Part shown: piece by piece, positions 23,131-34,800 of the stretch | Layout: every line of letters begins with the position of its first letter | How positions within the stretch are numbered: the first letter of the stretch is position 1 | Source: Tanypteryx hageni | Taxonomy: Eukaryota; Arthropoda; Insecta; Odonata; Petaluridae | Direction: 5' to 3' | Assembly (NCBI GenBank): GCA_028673005.1 | Contig: CM054113.1 | Span: 68,615,850 to 68,679,849, forward strand | DNA: 64,000 nt | Notes under the pieces: generated by a model | Database searches by the model: none | What the model was told of the DNA's origin: nothing | What the model saw: only the letters and a program-made list of their open reading frames with translations | Program-made: the position numbers and the translations under genes

Positions 23131-24339
23131 TCCAATAGGATTAACAAGGTTGTATTTTACGGCTATAGGAGATAACTAACGTAAGTACTTATTGTTGCAA
23201 GTGCATATTCATGAATCCCTATTAAAGAAAGTGTTGAAGAAGCAATATAAAAAGTCAAGTCGTCTATTTGTATTTCCTTACAACTCATGTTTAATTCGGA
23301 ATACGAGCCTACGGTGTGAATATGCCCATTGCGAGAATAAAAACTTGGTATAATTCCACAAACAAACTTTCCACTAGAAAATTTTAATCTAATGGCCACA
23401 GTCGTAACAGTTAAACGCAATTTTTTTTCATTATAAATCTCCCAACAAAACACCAAATTTCACGATTCAACGTACTCATTATTCAACCTCCTCAAACCAT
23501 TCCCGATGCATGTAAAGATGCCCGCGTGAAATAACCGAAATGTTCCCGCTGAGCAATTTAGCTCAAAGCATCCCAAAAGACCGTGGAGGTCGGATTTATT
23601 ATTCCTCATATAGCTAGAGAAGAGTAATTAAGGGCAATTTTCTACGGGCAAGTTCTGTCAGTACGAGAGTGGAGAGGGACAATCAGGGCGGAGGACTGAA
23701 TAATTCAGGAACTTCGCTTTAGGAAGTCCCCAGCGAAGCGAGGGAGCAAAGAGGACTGGAAAGAGAGAGAACTTTCACCAAATTAAGCGAAGAGAGCGCT
23801 CCCTGGCTCCAAAGGAACATGCAAATCAACATTTCCTTCATTAGGCAATGGAAAGGGGGGAGGAGAGGGGCAGAGGAGGGTGAGAAAGGAGGGCGGGGGA
23901 TGTGCACATGTGGTGAGGGTGGAGAGGGAGGTCGGCTCGCCCTCTTCGTCCTCTCCCGACCCTACAATAAACCCGCCTGAAATCATAAATACGACATTCA
24001 AGAGCCATTTGTCGGTCGCGCGGAAGAAATCAATTTCTCCTAGCAAAATGGAATACGCGACGACATTAGTACACCCGTTCCACGACTTCCTAAACAGCGT
24101 GACAATCGTCAGGAAATCGTGCGTCGACAGGGAAAAGATCCATTACGACCACAACAGAAAAGCTCGTTCTCTTCTCGCATGTATCATCCAACGGTCCAGA
24201 GAAATCCGAGATCAAGCCAAAATCGTAGTTGATTATATTTAACATAAAATATTAGTTTAGTTTAACATCGTATCAAGATCATAAAGAGAATTTTATCAGC
24301 ATCGACTCCTGAAGTGGGTGATTAGATCAGAGAAACAAA
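23131..24339. other. Unique sequence with a G-rich patch
   Basis: About 23849-23901 is G/A-rich (GGGGGGAGGAGAGGGG and similar). The 120-codon + frame at 23880-24242 starts in it and has no recognised domain. Elsewhere the sequence is ordinary and partly AT-rich. Confidence 0.5.
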
Positions 24340-24510
24340 AAAATGCGCAAGAATTACGAATGTGTGCAGACTTCCTGCTGAAAAAAAAGTTATAAGATTT
24401 GAGCAAAGAGAAGTGAGGACCAGTACACGTGTTTGAGTGGAATATCAAGATTCGTAAATGAGTACGGCGAACCGGCCCGAACGGTTAATCCAAGATGAAA
24501 TCGTCAACAG
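24340..24510. repeat. Dispersed repeat D, copy 1
   Basis: This shares with 28630-28815 the ordered words ATGC(G)CAAGAATTAC near its start and TACGGCGAACCGGCC followed by CGGTT near its end, at similar spacing (about 120-150 bp). Between them similarity is weak. No terminal repeats or coding potential were seen. Confidence 0.5.
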
Positions 24511-26095
24511 GAAAAACGAGGGAAAATTTTCTGATGAGGCATGGTTGCAAAAATCGCGAAATAAATTAACTAGGTTATAGCATTCATCGGGCGAGTGCTA
24601 CGAAAGGATGGAAAACCCAACAAAAAGACTAAAATCGCAGAAAATCAATCGCACACGTAATGCGTTCCGCGAAACACAGCGCGCAGTTTGCGTCACCCCA
24701 GAAAATAAAGGTTTTCGGCATGCACCACGAGGGGAAAAACCGAACCATTAAAATTCGTTCTGGTTTGAAAAGGATAATAGCGGGGATGGAGATTTCCGAC
24801 GGTGTTCCGAAAGAATCGTAAGGAGGAGGGAATAAAGGTCTTGGAATCGATTCGAGAAACATTAGCGATTACCAAGAGGGCAATTACGGAAAGAGAGAGA
24901 GAGATATATAGGCTTCCCTTCCGGAGGGAGTATTATAATAACGACTGGTTCCATTCTCCCCCGTGGCGACGAGCGATTCAGAGGTAAAAAAAGAGAAGAC
25001 GAAAAGTGTTACGCGGTCCAAATTTTCCCGTCCTTACGATGAGGCCGTCTCTCGGACAACGTTACACCGAGCTACGTCAGATTGAGTAATTCTCCGTCCA
25101 TCGACAAATTAAAATCTTGCGCAATCGTTTAACTTCAATAACCTCCATCGTTCAGATAATTCATTAACGATATCACCAAACACGCGGTCTTTCAAAAGGG
25201 TCCGAAAAAATTTCACTCTGAAAAAGTCTTTTCGTTGCTCCTTCACAAGTACAGACCTGATGGAGATACAGCAAGGACAGAAGTTGACGTAATACACGAT
25301 AACCAACTTCACGTCGCGTCAATAACTTCTTCCAGCCTTTTTTTTAACTCTGGCCAAGAATCTCGACAGAATTTAATTCGCTCCCATGGCAACCGGAAGA
25401 ACCTACAATTCAATATTGCAAAATCTTTTTTTTTTTAATATATCGCGCCACATTAGTCCATCTGTGGCCTTCTGAGCAACGTTGACATAATGAATATAAC
25501 ACGTTAGACGGCCAAAATACGAAACGAGATTTTTTACTAATGCGACCTGTCGTGTTGCAATTAATTTTTCACCAGTTTTTGTATAATGTTCATTAGTCAA
25601 AACTGGTTGAAGTAATCTTTAAAAATCGACTCATAACTTTCACCCATCAATTTCGTCGGAAGCAATGAACCAGTTTTAAAATTACTTCAGCGGATCTTTT
25701 TTTTTCGTCGATCGCATGGGGGGCTTCGTGTCCTTAGCATCTCCGTCCTAATTAAAGGATTAATTGAATTTTTATCGAACCTCGCACGACGGAAAGTTTT
25801 AAAATGAGGGAGTCAACAAATGGGAATGGACGGAAGGAGGAGAAAAACGAAGCCGAGGAAAGGAGCGAATGTAAAATAGGAAGATAGAGACGGCACGGAG
25901 AGAATGGACCGTAAAAAACCAATCGAACGGATAGCCTCCAGTAGGTCGTCCTGTTTTCTCCCCGCATCCGTGCGCCAGTGCCGTCTGAAAAATCAACGAC
26001 ACAAAAAAAATACAACCTACTCCTGTGAACCAGGCATCACGCTCGACCGGAGAGAGGTCCACCATCACACTCCCTCCCTCTCGCCGCTGGCGAGA
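24511..26095. other. Unique sequence up to the assembly gap
   Basis: Small opposing frames (60-89 codons) without domain signatures. The sequence runs uninterrupted into the N gap, so any feature near 26000-26095 may be truncated by the gap. Confidence 0.5.
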
Positions 26096-26595
26096 NNNNN
26101 NNNNNNNNNNNNNNNNNNNNNNNNNNNNNNNNNNNNNNNNNNNNNNNNNNNNNNNNNNNNNNNNNNNNNNNNNNNNNNNNNNNNNNNNNNNNNNNNNNNN
26201 NNNNNNNNNNNNNNNNNNNNNNNNNNNNNNNNNNNNNNNNNNNNNNNNNNNNNNNNNNNNNNNNNNNNNNNNNNNNNNNNNNNNNNNNNNNNNNNNNNNN
26301 NNNNNNNNNNNNNNNNNNNNNNNNNNNNNNNNNNNNNNNNNNNNNNNNNNNNNNNNNNNNNNNNNNNNNNNNNNNNNNNNNNNNNNNNNNNNNNNNNNNN
26401 NNNNNNNNNNNNNNNNNNNNNNNNNNNNNNNNNNNNNNNNNNNNNNNNNNNNNNNNNNNNNNNNNNNNNNNNNNNNNNNNNNNNNNNNNNNNNNNNNNNN
26501 NNNNNNNNNNNNNNNNNNNNNNNNNNNNNNNNNNNNNNNNNNNNNNNNNNNNNNNNNNNNNNNNNNNNNNNNNNNNNNNNNNNNNNNNNNNNNNN
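26096..26595. other. Assembly gap of exactly 500 N
   Basis: A run of 500 undetermined bases. The round length suggests a placeholder, not a measured size. The right side opens directly into a 1.2 kb purine minisatellite, so the missing DNA is probably more of that array. The long frames crossing this gap have no biological meaning. Confidence 0.98.
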
Positions 26596-26950
26596 AAGGG
26601 AGAGAGAGAGGAAGGAGGAAGGGGGGGAGAGAGAGAGAGAGAAGAGGGAGGAAGGGGGAGAGAGAGAAGAGGGAGGAAGGGGGAGAGAGAGAGGAGGGAG
26701 GAAGGGGGAGGAGAGAGAAGAGGGAGGAAGGGTGAGAGAGAGAAGAGGGAGGAAGGGGGGAGAGAGAGAGAAGAGGGAGGAAGGGGAGAGAGAGAAGAGG
26801 GAGGAAGGGGGAGAGAGAGAAGAGGGAGGAAGGGGGAGAGAGAAGAGGAGGAAGGGGGAGAGAGAAGAGGGAGGAAGGGGGAGAGAAGAGGGAGGAAGGG
26901 GGAGAGAAGAGGGAGGAAGGGGGAAAGAAGAGGGAGAGGGGAGAGAGGGG
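26596..26950. repeat. Purine minisatellite, about 25-bp unit
   Basis: Tandem copies of a unit combining GAGAGAGAGAAGAGGGAGG with AAGGGGG, slightly variable in length, and purine-only except for one T. The left end is cut by the N gap. Confidence 0.93.
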
Positions 26951-27810
26951 GGGGAGGGAAGAAAGGGGGAGGGAAGAGAAGGGGAGGGGAAAGAGGGGGA
27001 GGGGAGATAGGGGGAGGGGAGAGAGGGCGAGGGGGGAGGGGGAGAGTGAGAGGGGAGAGGGGGGAGTGAGAGGGGAGAGAGGGGAGTGAGAGGGGGAGAA
27101 GGGGAGAGAGGGAGATGGGGAGAGGGGAGAGATGGGGGAGAGGGGAGAGATGGGGGAGAGGGGGAGAGATGGGGAGATGGGAGAGAGGCAGAAGGGAGAG
27201 AGGGAGAGGGGAGAGAGGGAGAGGGGAGAGAGGGAGAGGGGAGAGAGGGAGAGGGGAGAGAGGGAGAGGGGAGAGAGGGAGAGGGGAGGAGAGGGGAGAG
27301 GGGAGAGAGGTGAGAGGGAGAGGGGAGAGAGGGAGAGGGGAGAGAGGTGAGAGGGAGAGGGGAGAGAGGGAGAGGGGAGATAGGTGAGAGGGAGAGAGGT
27401 GAGAGGGAGAGAGGTGAGAGGGAGAGGGGTGAGAGGGAGAGGGGTGAGAGGGAGAGGGGTGAGAGGAAGAGGGGTGAGAGGGAGAGGGGTGAGAGGGAGA
27501 GGGGTGAGAGGGAGAGGGGTGAGAGGGAGAGGGGTGAGAGGGAGAGAGAAAGAGGGAGAGAGAAAGAGGGAGAGAGAAAGAGGGAGAGAGAAGAGGAGGG
27601 AAGGAGAAGAGGGAAGGAGAAGAGGGAAGGAGAAAGAGGGAAGGAGAAAGCGGGGAATGAGAAAGAGGGAAGGAGAAACGCAGGTAGAGGAATGAGATGG
27701 AAGGAGGGAAACAAAGGGAGGGATGGAGGAAGAGAGAAATAGACAGGCTCGAATTGAGAAACGGATGGAAAGAAACTGAGAGAAATGAAGGGAGGGGAGA
27801 GAGGAAGGAG
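26951..27810. repeat. Purine minisatellite with a 15-bp core unit
   Basis: From about 27190 to 27300 the unit is GAGAGAGGGAGAGGG (15 bp). From about 27385 to 27540 it is the variant GTGAGAGGGAGAGGG, about eleven nearly identical copies. The A-to-T variant forms its own block, as expected from local unequal exchange or slippage. From 27540 onward the pattern becomes GAGAGAAAGAGG and then irregular. All long frames here are repeat artefacts. Confidence 0.93.
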
Positions 27811-28629
27811 GAAGCTAGGAAAAGATGATTACATCGAGCGCTGGAGTGGGACGAAGAGGCAACGTGGTGGCCGGAGGCAGCTATCTTTTTTTTCGAAGAA
27901 TCAAGACTGGTTTCGTGGAATTACAGAATAATCAAAAAAATCGTTCCAGTGGGATACAAAAAAACGATACTGGCCCCACACGAATCATTCGGAGCTCTCT
28001 TTTCCCTGCTTAAAAAGGACCCGAAAGCGCGGAAAAAACGGGAATAACCGAATATCTAACCGATAGGCAAAAAAAAGGAATTTGAAAAAGGGTGAAATTT
28101 TCTCGAAAATCAGCCGAAACGCGAATTCTATATACAATAAGGAAGGAACGGAAACCAATTAAAAACGGATAAAAAAATTCGGAGGAAGGACAAATAATGA
28201 CCGGGATTGAAAAAATTGATAAATGGTTCCTTACGGGAGAACTAACAGAACGGGATCACGAGATATGCGGAAGAATGGATACTAATTAAAAAAGAAAGAA
28301 GACGCTCTTTTTACCATTTGTTTATCCGAGATGAGCAAATCTATGATTAAGAAACCCACCAGAGCACTTCATTGTCATCTAATGTGAGAATAACTGTAAC
28401 GAAAATCAATTAATGTTATAAAGCGATCTTCTCGGTAAAAAAATCAAACAAATGCAATTAAAAATTTCTGAGGTATTCTATCTTTTTTTCTTCGCTACCA
28501 TTGCTGCTGATCAAACTAGAGAACAACTGTTTCAAGAGGTGAACTACGTTAAAACCGGTCAAAATAAAGCATAATAGCCTCAGCAAACTGTACGGTACAT
28601 TAATTCCTCACACTGGCGATTAGTCAAAA
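27811..28629. other. Unique sequence, nothing recognised
   Basis: A-rich sequence with several poly-A and poly-T runs and no frame longer than 62 codons. No transposon ends were identified. Confidence 0.55.
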
Positions 28630-28815
28630 AATAATGCAAGAATTACCAACCTGCAGTAGGCATTATCCGAGGAAAAGGTAACTAGATAGACGGCTCCAAA
28701 ATTTAGGCTAAGATATGTCGATGTCCGTGCAAGTGTACGGACAACCACGGCTTGGGAATTTTAGCTAGGTCCGTACACGCTTACGGCGAACCGGCCTGTG
28801 CGGTTGCATCAAATA
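28630..28815. repeat. Dispersed repeat D, copy 2
   Basis: Partner of 24340-24510. It carries ATGCAAGAATTACC near the start and TACGGCGAACCGGCC near 28782. A weak internal echo (TGTACGGACAACCACGGC near 28733) suggests the 3' part may itself be partly duplicated. Confidence 0.5.
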
Positions 28816-30769
28816 ACCAGGCAAGACATTGAGTTATATTTGCATCGCACGGAACACGAGATCATAAATACCACGGTGCATTTACTTGCGATGACACATT
28901 CCAATAATCCGATTCGAGACGGAGCGTATGCGCTCGGTGACTTATAATCCCGTAGGTGTCGGGTGCCCGGCAACAGAGTGTAACGACCCGTCATGAAAAC
29001 TTCTGACGCAGCTTTGGGCGACTCGCGTCGGCTCTCAAGTTGGAGAGAAAGTTATTGACCCGGAAAAAAATGAAAAATGACCGTCGTTTCGAAGGGTACT
29101 CGAAAGAGGGCGCGAAGAAAATAACGATTGATAAAAAAACGACGAACGATTTGCGCCGATCGCGACAAGGTGCGTGGCGTTGATGGTTTTCCAGCAAATG
29201 GTCGGTTACTCGAGTCGGATCGTTCCGAGGAATACGCAGTTCCAGATTCTTACTAGGAAAGATGTCGCAACGCGAAAAGAGTGGGAGAGAAAGAGAAAAC
29301 AAGCAATGACTTTTATCAACCTGAACTAATAAAGTCGTTCAAGTGACTGCAAGGAGAAGCCGATTAAATGACGATCGTTTTAGAAGTACATACATATCTA
29401 TTTATCGAAATAATTTCGGCATTCGATTATGACAGCCAATACGGGGAAAGCGAGGCGAAAACTTAACAACGACAATGTTAGACTCACGATTATAATCTTT
29501 TTAGCACAGTGCGCTTCCAAGGTTAAGGATCGTATTAATGCAGCGTTCATGGAAAAAGTGATTGGCGTCAGGTCTGCTGTTTAAATAGGCCATCGCGATC
29601 AAAAGTGCTGATGATGCATTAAAAGAGCCAATGTGGCGGCCACTGATATCGATGGACGATAAGACACAACAACAGGGAACATAATCAGGAGCAAGTACAA
29701 GTTTCATACACTGTACACACGCGAATCACAATCCGAATCCGACGGTTGCCTTTGTGAATTACCATTGATGGGTCTATCTGCCTTTAAAAGAAGCAACTTT
29801 TCAGGTAGCAGATCAGAAACAAATGGCAGGAGGAAGCTACCTTTACAAATCAAAAGCCAAACCAATCTGATGGTCACCGTCACAAAGTAAAATATTAACG
29901 GGCAATTACATAACGCCTTGATTGAAAAAATTCGCGAGACACATAATCGAAAATTTGACAAAGGAACTTAAAAAGCGCAAAAAACGAGGGCTCCCTCGTC
30001 CTACTCCCACGGCCTTCACTGCTGCCACCATCTGTACCCTAAAATCAATACGTGGGATCTTCGGATAGCACGGAGGTTATGGCACGAGGCAGCAGATAAA
30101 AAAACAACAACAAAAAAATCAGCCGGCGAAGGTTAAGGGTCTATGGAAACCTCAAGCGCTTTAATTGTTACCCTCCCCCCACTTCTGCTGCATGACGCGG
30201 TTTTTTCTGTTTTATCGGAGATAATCTCTTTCATTCAGAAAAGGACTGCCATTACGGATGAATCGTTATGCTCGAGCTCCCAATAGACGAACGAGTATTC
30301 TTTTAACGATTGCTAAACCTATCCCACAAGCAAGCGCTCCATCGAAGTACGATTTTAAGTTCTTTTCTATTCGAACGCCAAAATGTTACGACTTTTTAAA
30401 AAGCGAATTGAACGCGATTCTCATTTTACGTTGATTATTTTAACTATCCCTTTTACACAAACTTTTCGATAGCTCAAGTTTTTTTGTTGAGCACATCCTT
30501 TATACCTGTATAACTTCTAATTCTGTCGGTAGAATTTTCTGTAAGTCAATAAATGCTTTTAAGGTTAATAGCAATCTACGTTATACTGCATTGTTAAGGT
30601 ATCCCATTCCATTCAACAACATATCGAAAATTTGCTGTTTTCAATTCTCGGTTTCGAGAAATCAACGCCAGGAAGCCTTCGCCAAAGATCTCCTTTTTAG
30701 CGCTTTTCGTCATTGCTGAAAAGCACTATTATCTTCGTGATGTCCGTCCGTCCGTACGCTTATATCAGG
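28816..30769. other. Unique sequence, no supported gene
   Basis: Minus frames of 103 codons (28991-29302) and 85 codons (29704-29961) have no family signature. Near 30735-30760 a GTCCGTCCGTCCGT run marks the approach of the tandem array. Just before it, GCTTTTC at about 30699 and GAAAAGC at about 30718 form a small inverted repeat. Confidence 0.5.
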
Positions 30770-31610
30770 GAAGAAATGGCAGAACCGATTTCAACCAAAT
30801 TTCGTATATAGAATACTCACATACATTAAATGGCCAAAATGACACATTTGCACCGGATCGACTTAGCAGGGGTGCCACAATCGCAAAGTTAGTCAGTAGT
30901 TATGAATTTGGAAGGAATTGGCTGAACCGATATCAACGAAATTTTGTATAAAGGACGCGTGCAACATAAAAAATGAAATAAAGATGTTTAGTATAGATAT
31001 AAAAAGCAGGGCTACCACAATACAAGTATTTAAAACATTTCTTTTTACACATATTTATGTTAAACTGTCAGCATCAACTTTAACCAAATATAATATCCAT
31101 AATGTACACTTATATACAAAACCATATTAGCATATTTAAACAGAATCAGCAAAACAGGGGTACCACAATTACAAATTAAACTTTCTGTAATTATGGATGA
31201 GGAAGGAATTGCCTGAACGGATTTCAACTAAATTTTGTGTATAAGAATTGTACAACACACCATAATGAAATCAATGTGTTTAAAGCGGAGCTAAAGAGCA
31301 AGGCTACCACAGTAAAAAGTAAAATAATATTTATTTGACACGTATTTCTCGAGACCTGACCGCATGGATTTTAACCAAATATGGTATATATATATAAACT
31401 TCATATATAAGTAAATAACCAAAATATCATATTTTAACCAGGTCGACTAAACAGGGCTACCACAATATCAAGGTTAGTATTGCTCTGTAACTATGATTTT
31501 CGAAGGTATTGGCTGAACCGATTACAAGAATAAATTTCGTTTGCAGAGCGAGGTTTAGAACGGATCTAAAAAACAGGGCTACCACAATATAAGGAAAAAT
31601 AATTTACTGA
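30770..31610. repeat. Six-copy tandem array with dimeric higher-order unit
   Basis: Six diverged units each end in a version of CAGGG(G/C)TACCACAAT, at about 30871, 31009, 31159, 31301, 31454 and 31577. The spacing is 123-153 bp. Alternate units are more alike than neighbours: one type begins CTGAACCGATTTCAAC, the other contains TTTAACCAAATA and CATATTTAAAC. The real period is therefore a dimer of about 290 bp. The array is AT-rich with no open frame. It ends near GACGAAAAGCACTT (about 31657). It resembles degenerate internal repeats of transposable elements, but I do not recognise the family. Confidence 0.78.
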
Positions 31611-32279
31611 TTTCAAAGCAAATACATTAGTACACGATTATACTACTGCGAATTTGACGAAAAGCACTTCCGTGCTACGGGAAACCCGTGTACAACCTGC
31701 TTGTTAAATTTTTTAGTCTGGCTACCTCACCGCAAGGCGTATACGATCTTCTCACCCTAAATTCTCCTCTCTTTAAACCCCGCACGTGCCGGCGAAAAAA
31801 TAATTACCCAGCGATATTGCACGAGGTGACACGCATCCTAAGCAACCGTGTCACTACACTCGCAAAAATCCCATACTTGAAAAGGTTAAGGGCTAAAAAA
31901 AAAACATTAAAGAGTCTCGCAGTCTAAATGGAAAGCACGATTCCATCCGGAATCGATTTCGCCGACGCCGGCGAATAAAAAACAAGTGAAAGAAGAATTG
32001 TAGAGTAAAAGGCAGACGACTTCTTTCTTTGTAAAAAAATATCGCAAATAAATACTATTTTGTCCTTCAAAAAACAAAAAAAATTTCAGTATCAAAAATC
32101 CCATATTTAAAAATTAACTATGTATCGCGGAATTGAGCTACAGTACTTGAGTTATGAAATCCGATGCGCTATCTATAGCACCAACGTTTCATCCATATTG
32201 ACGCTTCCTTACAAAAATCGTCTTTTCTTTCTAGCACGAATTCTTCTCGAGTTATTCGCAAAGCTCAGATGTAGACACC
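31611..32279. other. Flank between two repeat clusters
   Basis: The left part (to about 31690) may belong to the tandem array's parent element, since it shares the AAAAGCACT word with 30720. The 79-codon + frame at 31688 has no domain. The right part leads into dispersed repeat E and may be part of it. Confidence 0.45.
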
Positions 32280-32450
32280 GATTCCTCCCCAGCAGCTGAT
32301 CCTAGGTCCACCGAATTCTTAACATGTCTAGCTCTCATATAGATCAAACTATCTTGAAAATTCTACTTCTCCAGGTTGTAGTACTCCAGAGAAAATGATC
32401 ACACAGACGGACGGACAGACAAACCGAATACATGAGCGATTTTTTCTTAT
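32280..32450 (+). repeat. Dispersed repeat E, copy 1 (uninterrupted)
   Basis: The core runs from GATTCCTCCCCAGCAG through CTAGCTCTCATATAGATC and TATCTTGAAAAT to CAGACGGACGGACAGACAAA. It matches copy 2, which begins 301 bp downstream, and the interrupted copy at 48101-48700. It is important because it preserves the empty target site (CTCTCATATAGATC) of the MITE found in that third copy. Non-coding, family not recognised. Confidence 0.8.
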
Positions 32451-32465
32451 AAGCAAGTAAAGGAA

Positions 32466-32750
32466 TAATTGCGGAGCAAATTACAAAGGTCTTTTTTCAC
32501 CGACTGCTATCTTGCCTGCAGAGTAAAGAATGCAGATGCGATGTGTTGCTGGTTGCCTACATTCGCAGAAGCCTTTTTCCGATTACTCCCCAGCAGATGA
32601 TCCTAGATCAACATAATTCTTATCATGCCTATCTCTTATACTGACCGACCTATCTTGAAAATCCGATTTCTCCAGGTTGCAGGAATCCAGAGATATTGCC
32701 CACACAGTTGGACGGACAGACAAACCAAATAGATTATCGGGTTTTTCAGA
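32466..32750 (+). repeat. Dispersed repeat E, copy 2
   Basis: The core at 32581-32750 aligns to copy 1 at a 301-bp offset, from GATTACTCCCCAGCAG to GGACGGACAGACAAACC. An upstream extension containing ATTGCGGAGCAAATTAC (about 32468) is shared with the copy at 48101 but is not evident in copy 1. Confidence 0.78.
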
Positions 32751-33399
32751 AAAAAAAGGCTCTAAAATAACGGTCAGCGAGCGTCCAATTACACGGGTGC
32801 AGCGAGTTAACCGGAGGGAGAGAGAGAGAGAAAGAAAACGGAAAGGAGAAGTTGTTTGAAGATCTGAAAGCAGATGAAACCATGCCTTCTCAGGAGTAGT
32901 GAGGACTGGAGGTGAAAGAGAGGGAAGTGGGATTGATAGAAAGCACCCGTCGACACCTTCCAAGAAGAAGAAGAATCTTTCTCATCTTCCCTCTCCCTCC
33001 ACGTGCAGACAGCAGCCATCGACTTCTCCGAAAGGGTTGTGGAACTCCCTCGGGGTGTCGGTGAGAGAGAGAGAGAGAAAGGGGAGGGTTTGTCCCACGT
33101 TTGCGTCAGGAATTCTTCGACGCTTTACCTGTTCTCGTGGCGGGGGAAATAATCGCGCGCTTAAAAAAAAGCGGATTCCGCGAATCGCTTTCCATTCCGA
33201 CTCGGAATCGACACCTGGACTGGAGCGATTTATTCCCCTCAAAAGAAGAACAAAAACAAAAAGCGTCAAAGCGTATGGCGAGCTCTTCCACGATAGGAGT
33301 ATAAAAGATAAAAATCGCGCGTCAAAGTGACAAAGGTCAATCCAATTAGGGATGGAAGTCGCCCAAGATGTGGGACAATGAGACGGAACGCAGAAAAAG
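32751..33399. other. Unique sequence with short GA microsatellites
   Basis: Short (GA)n runs occur near 32815-32840 and 33064-33078. The 143-codon + frame (32899-33330) and opposing frames have no recognised domain and overlap each other heavily. Confidence 0.5.
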
Positions 33400-33557
33400 C
33401 TCGTTCTAAATCAACTTAAACTGCATTGAATTTCATCATATATTGTTTTGTACATTATTTTGTTGTTATTTTGTTAATCTTTGAGTGTTTAATATTTCAC
33501 TTTAAATTGGCGTTTTCGCTGTATGTGGAAAAATGACTAAATAAATAAATAAATACC
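33400..33557 (+). mobile_element. Possible retroposon 3' tail
   Basis: AT-rich sequence without an open frame ends in TAAATAAATAAATAAATA (33539-33556). A short tandem tail of this kind is typical of the 3' end of some non-LTR retrotransposons and SINEs in arthropods. No coding part or target duplication was found, so a plain microsatellite is the alternative. Confidence 0.28.
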
Positions 33558-34490
33558 GTTATAACGATGACTTCGTTACAGTGAAATCGTTTCCAACCTC
33601 CCGTTGACTTCCTACCGTAAAGTTACCTGACAAAAATATCCACATTAATTAAGTGAAAATATTGAAGGTTTATTCATCGTGTTGCAAATATTTTTACATT
33701 TATCTCCAACAAAGTGGAAATTAGAAAACTATCGTCGGAAGATATTATAAAAGGTTTATTCGTCTAAATAATCAGTCTTTTGATACAACTTTCAGCGACA
33801 GAACGACTTTTCTGCACAACGAAACGATTCACATGTTCTCATCGAGTTCGTTATAATGGGACGTGACTGCATGACGGATATGAAAGACACGCCGTTACGA
33901 GTGGATGTGAGAAATTATTTTCACCTCCCAGTAGCCGCGACGCGTGCCGGTTTCATCTGGGATACTAACGAGCCCCTCTGGGTGGGGAGGAAACAAACGG
34001 CAAACGAGAAGCGAATATAAGGCGCATAATTTGCGACCCGCGATTCCAAGAAAACAAGAAGACGGCTATCGAGAGAGAGATTCGCGTCCGAACCGCAGCG
34101 CAAAATGCATTAACGGCGAGATATGACGGGGCGTGTAACCAGGAAAAACGCCGAAAAGAGGTTCTCTTGCCCTCTTTCTTGTAAGGCGATTCAACGCATA
34201 AAAGTCGTATCGCGCATTAACTGGCGTTCCGGGGAAAAATTATGACCGGTTCTTTAGTCAGGGCGGAGGAGTGTGATAGAGGAAAGAGTAGTTGAATACC
34301 TTGGAATCATTTAACAATTTCACCTTTTCTTCTTTCCTTTTACCTACTTTCGTTAAAAAAGAAGAAATGACGTAATTTCAATAGGTCGATACAATAAGAA
34401 AAAAATGGTTACGAATAGCGATCGTCTTTTTCATTTGATCTTTGAACTCCATACGGATACCTTATACTACCTTTCAAGATTCACGATGTA
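33558..34490. other. Unique sequence, nothing recognised
   Basis: Opposing 60-codon frames near 33930-34120 are not supported. No repeat or RNA signal was found. Confidence 0.55.
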
Positions 34491-34800
34491 CAGTAGATTC
34501 TCGATTAATCGAATAACCGGAATTCCGAATGACCGGATTTTTTAAAAACATAACTTTAAAGTTTTTTTACGCTGTAATACGTATGTAACAATATAATGCT
34601 TTTACTCATCCTATAACTAATAAAGGTGCTAACATGTATTACCGAGTTACTTATCATTTCTTGGAATGTTTTCTTTCCATTCTTAATAGTTACGTATTTT
34701 TTTCACTGTATACTATGGTACGTGTAAATAGGCATATCGATCAACCGGAACATCCGACCAACCGAAATGGCCTCGGTCCCGAGCAAATCGTGAGTTGGCT
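34491..34800 (+). mobile_element. MITE-C copy 1 (pogo-like), right end degraded
   Basis: It begins after TA (34489-34490) with CAGTAGATTCTCGATTAATC, followed by repeated ACCGGA words, typical of pogo/Tigger termini. The interior aligns with the reverse complement of 46970-47532. Shared tracts include GTATTAC(C)..GAGTTAC near 34635 and CATATCGATCAACCGGAA near 34735. The left-end-to-marker distance is about 244 bp here, and also about 246 bp in the other copy once its inserted MITE is subtracted. The right terminus has lost a few bases. Confidence 0.68.

Noticed and set aside
26065..27714. 549-codon minus-strand frame
   Set aside because: It spans 500 N and a GA minisatellite, so it has no coding meaning.
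30770..31610. Regularly spaced repeats as a CRISPR array
   Set aside because: The units are about 145 bp, diverged and AT-rich, with no constant short repeat and unique spacers, and the DNA is eukaryotic.
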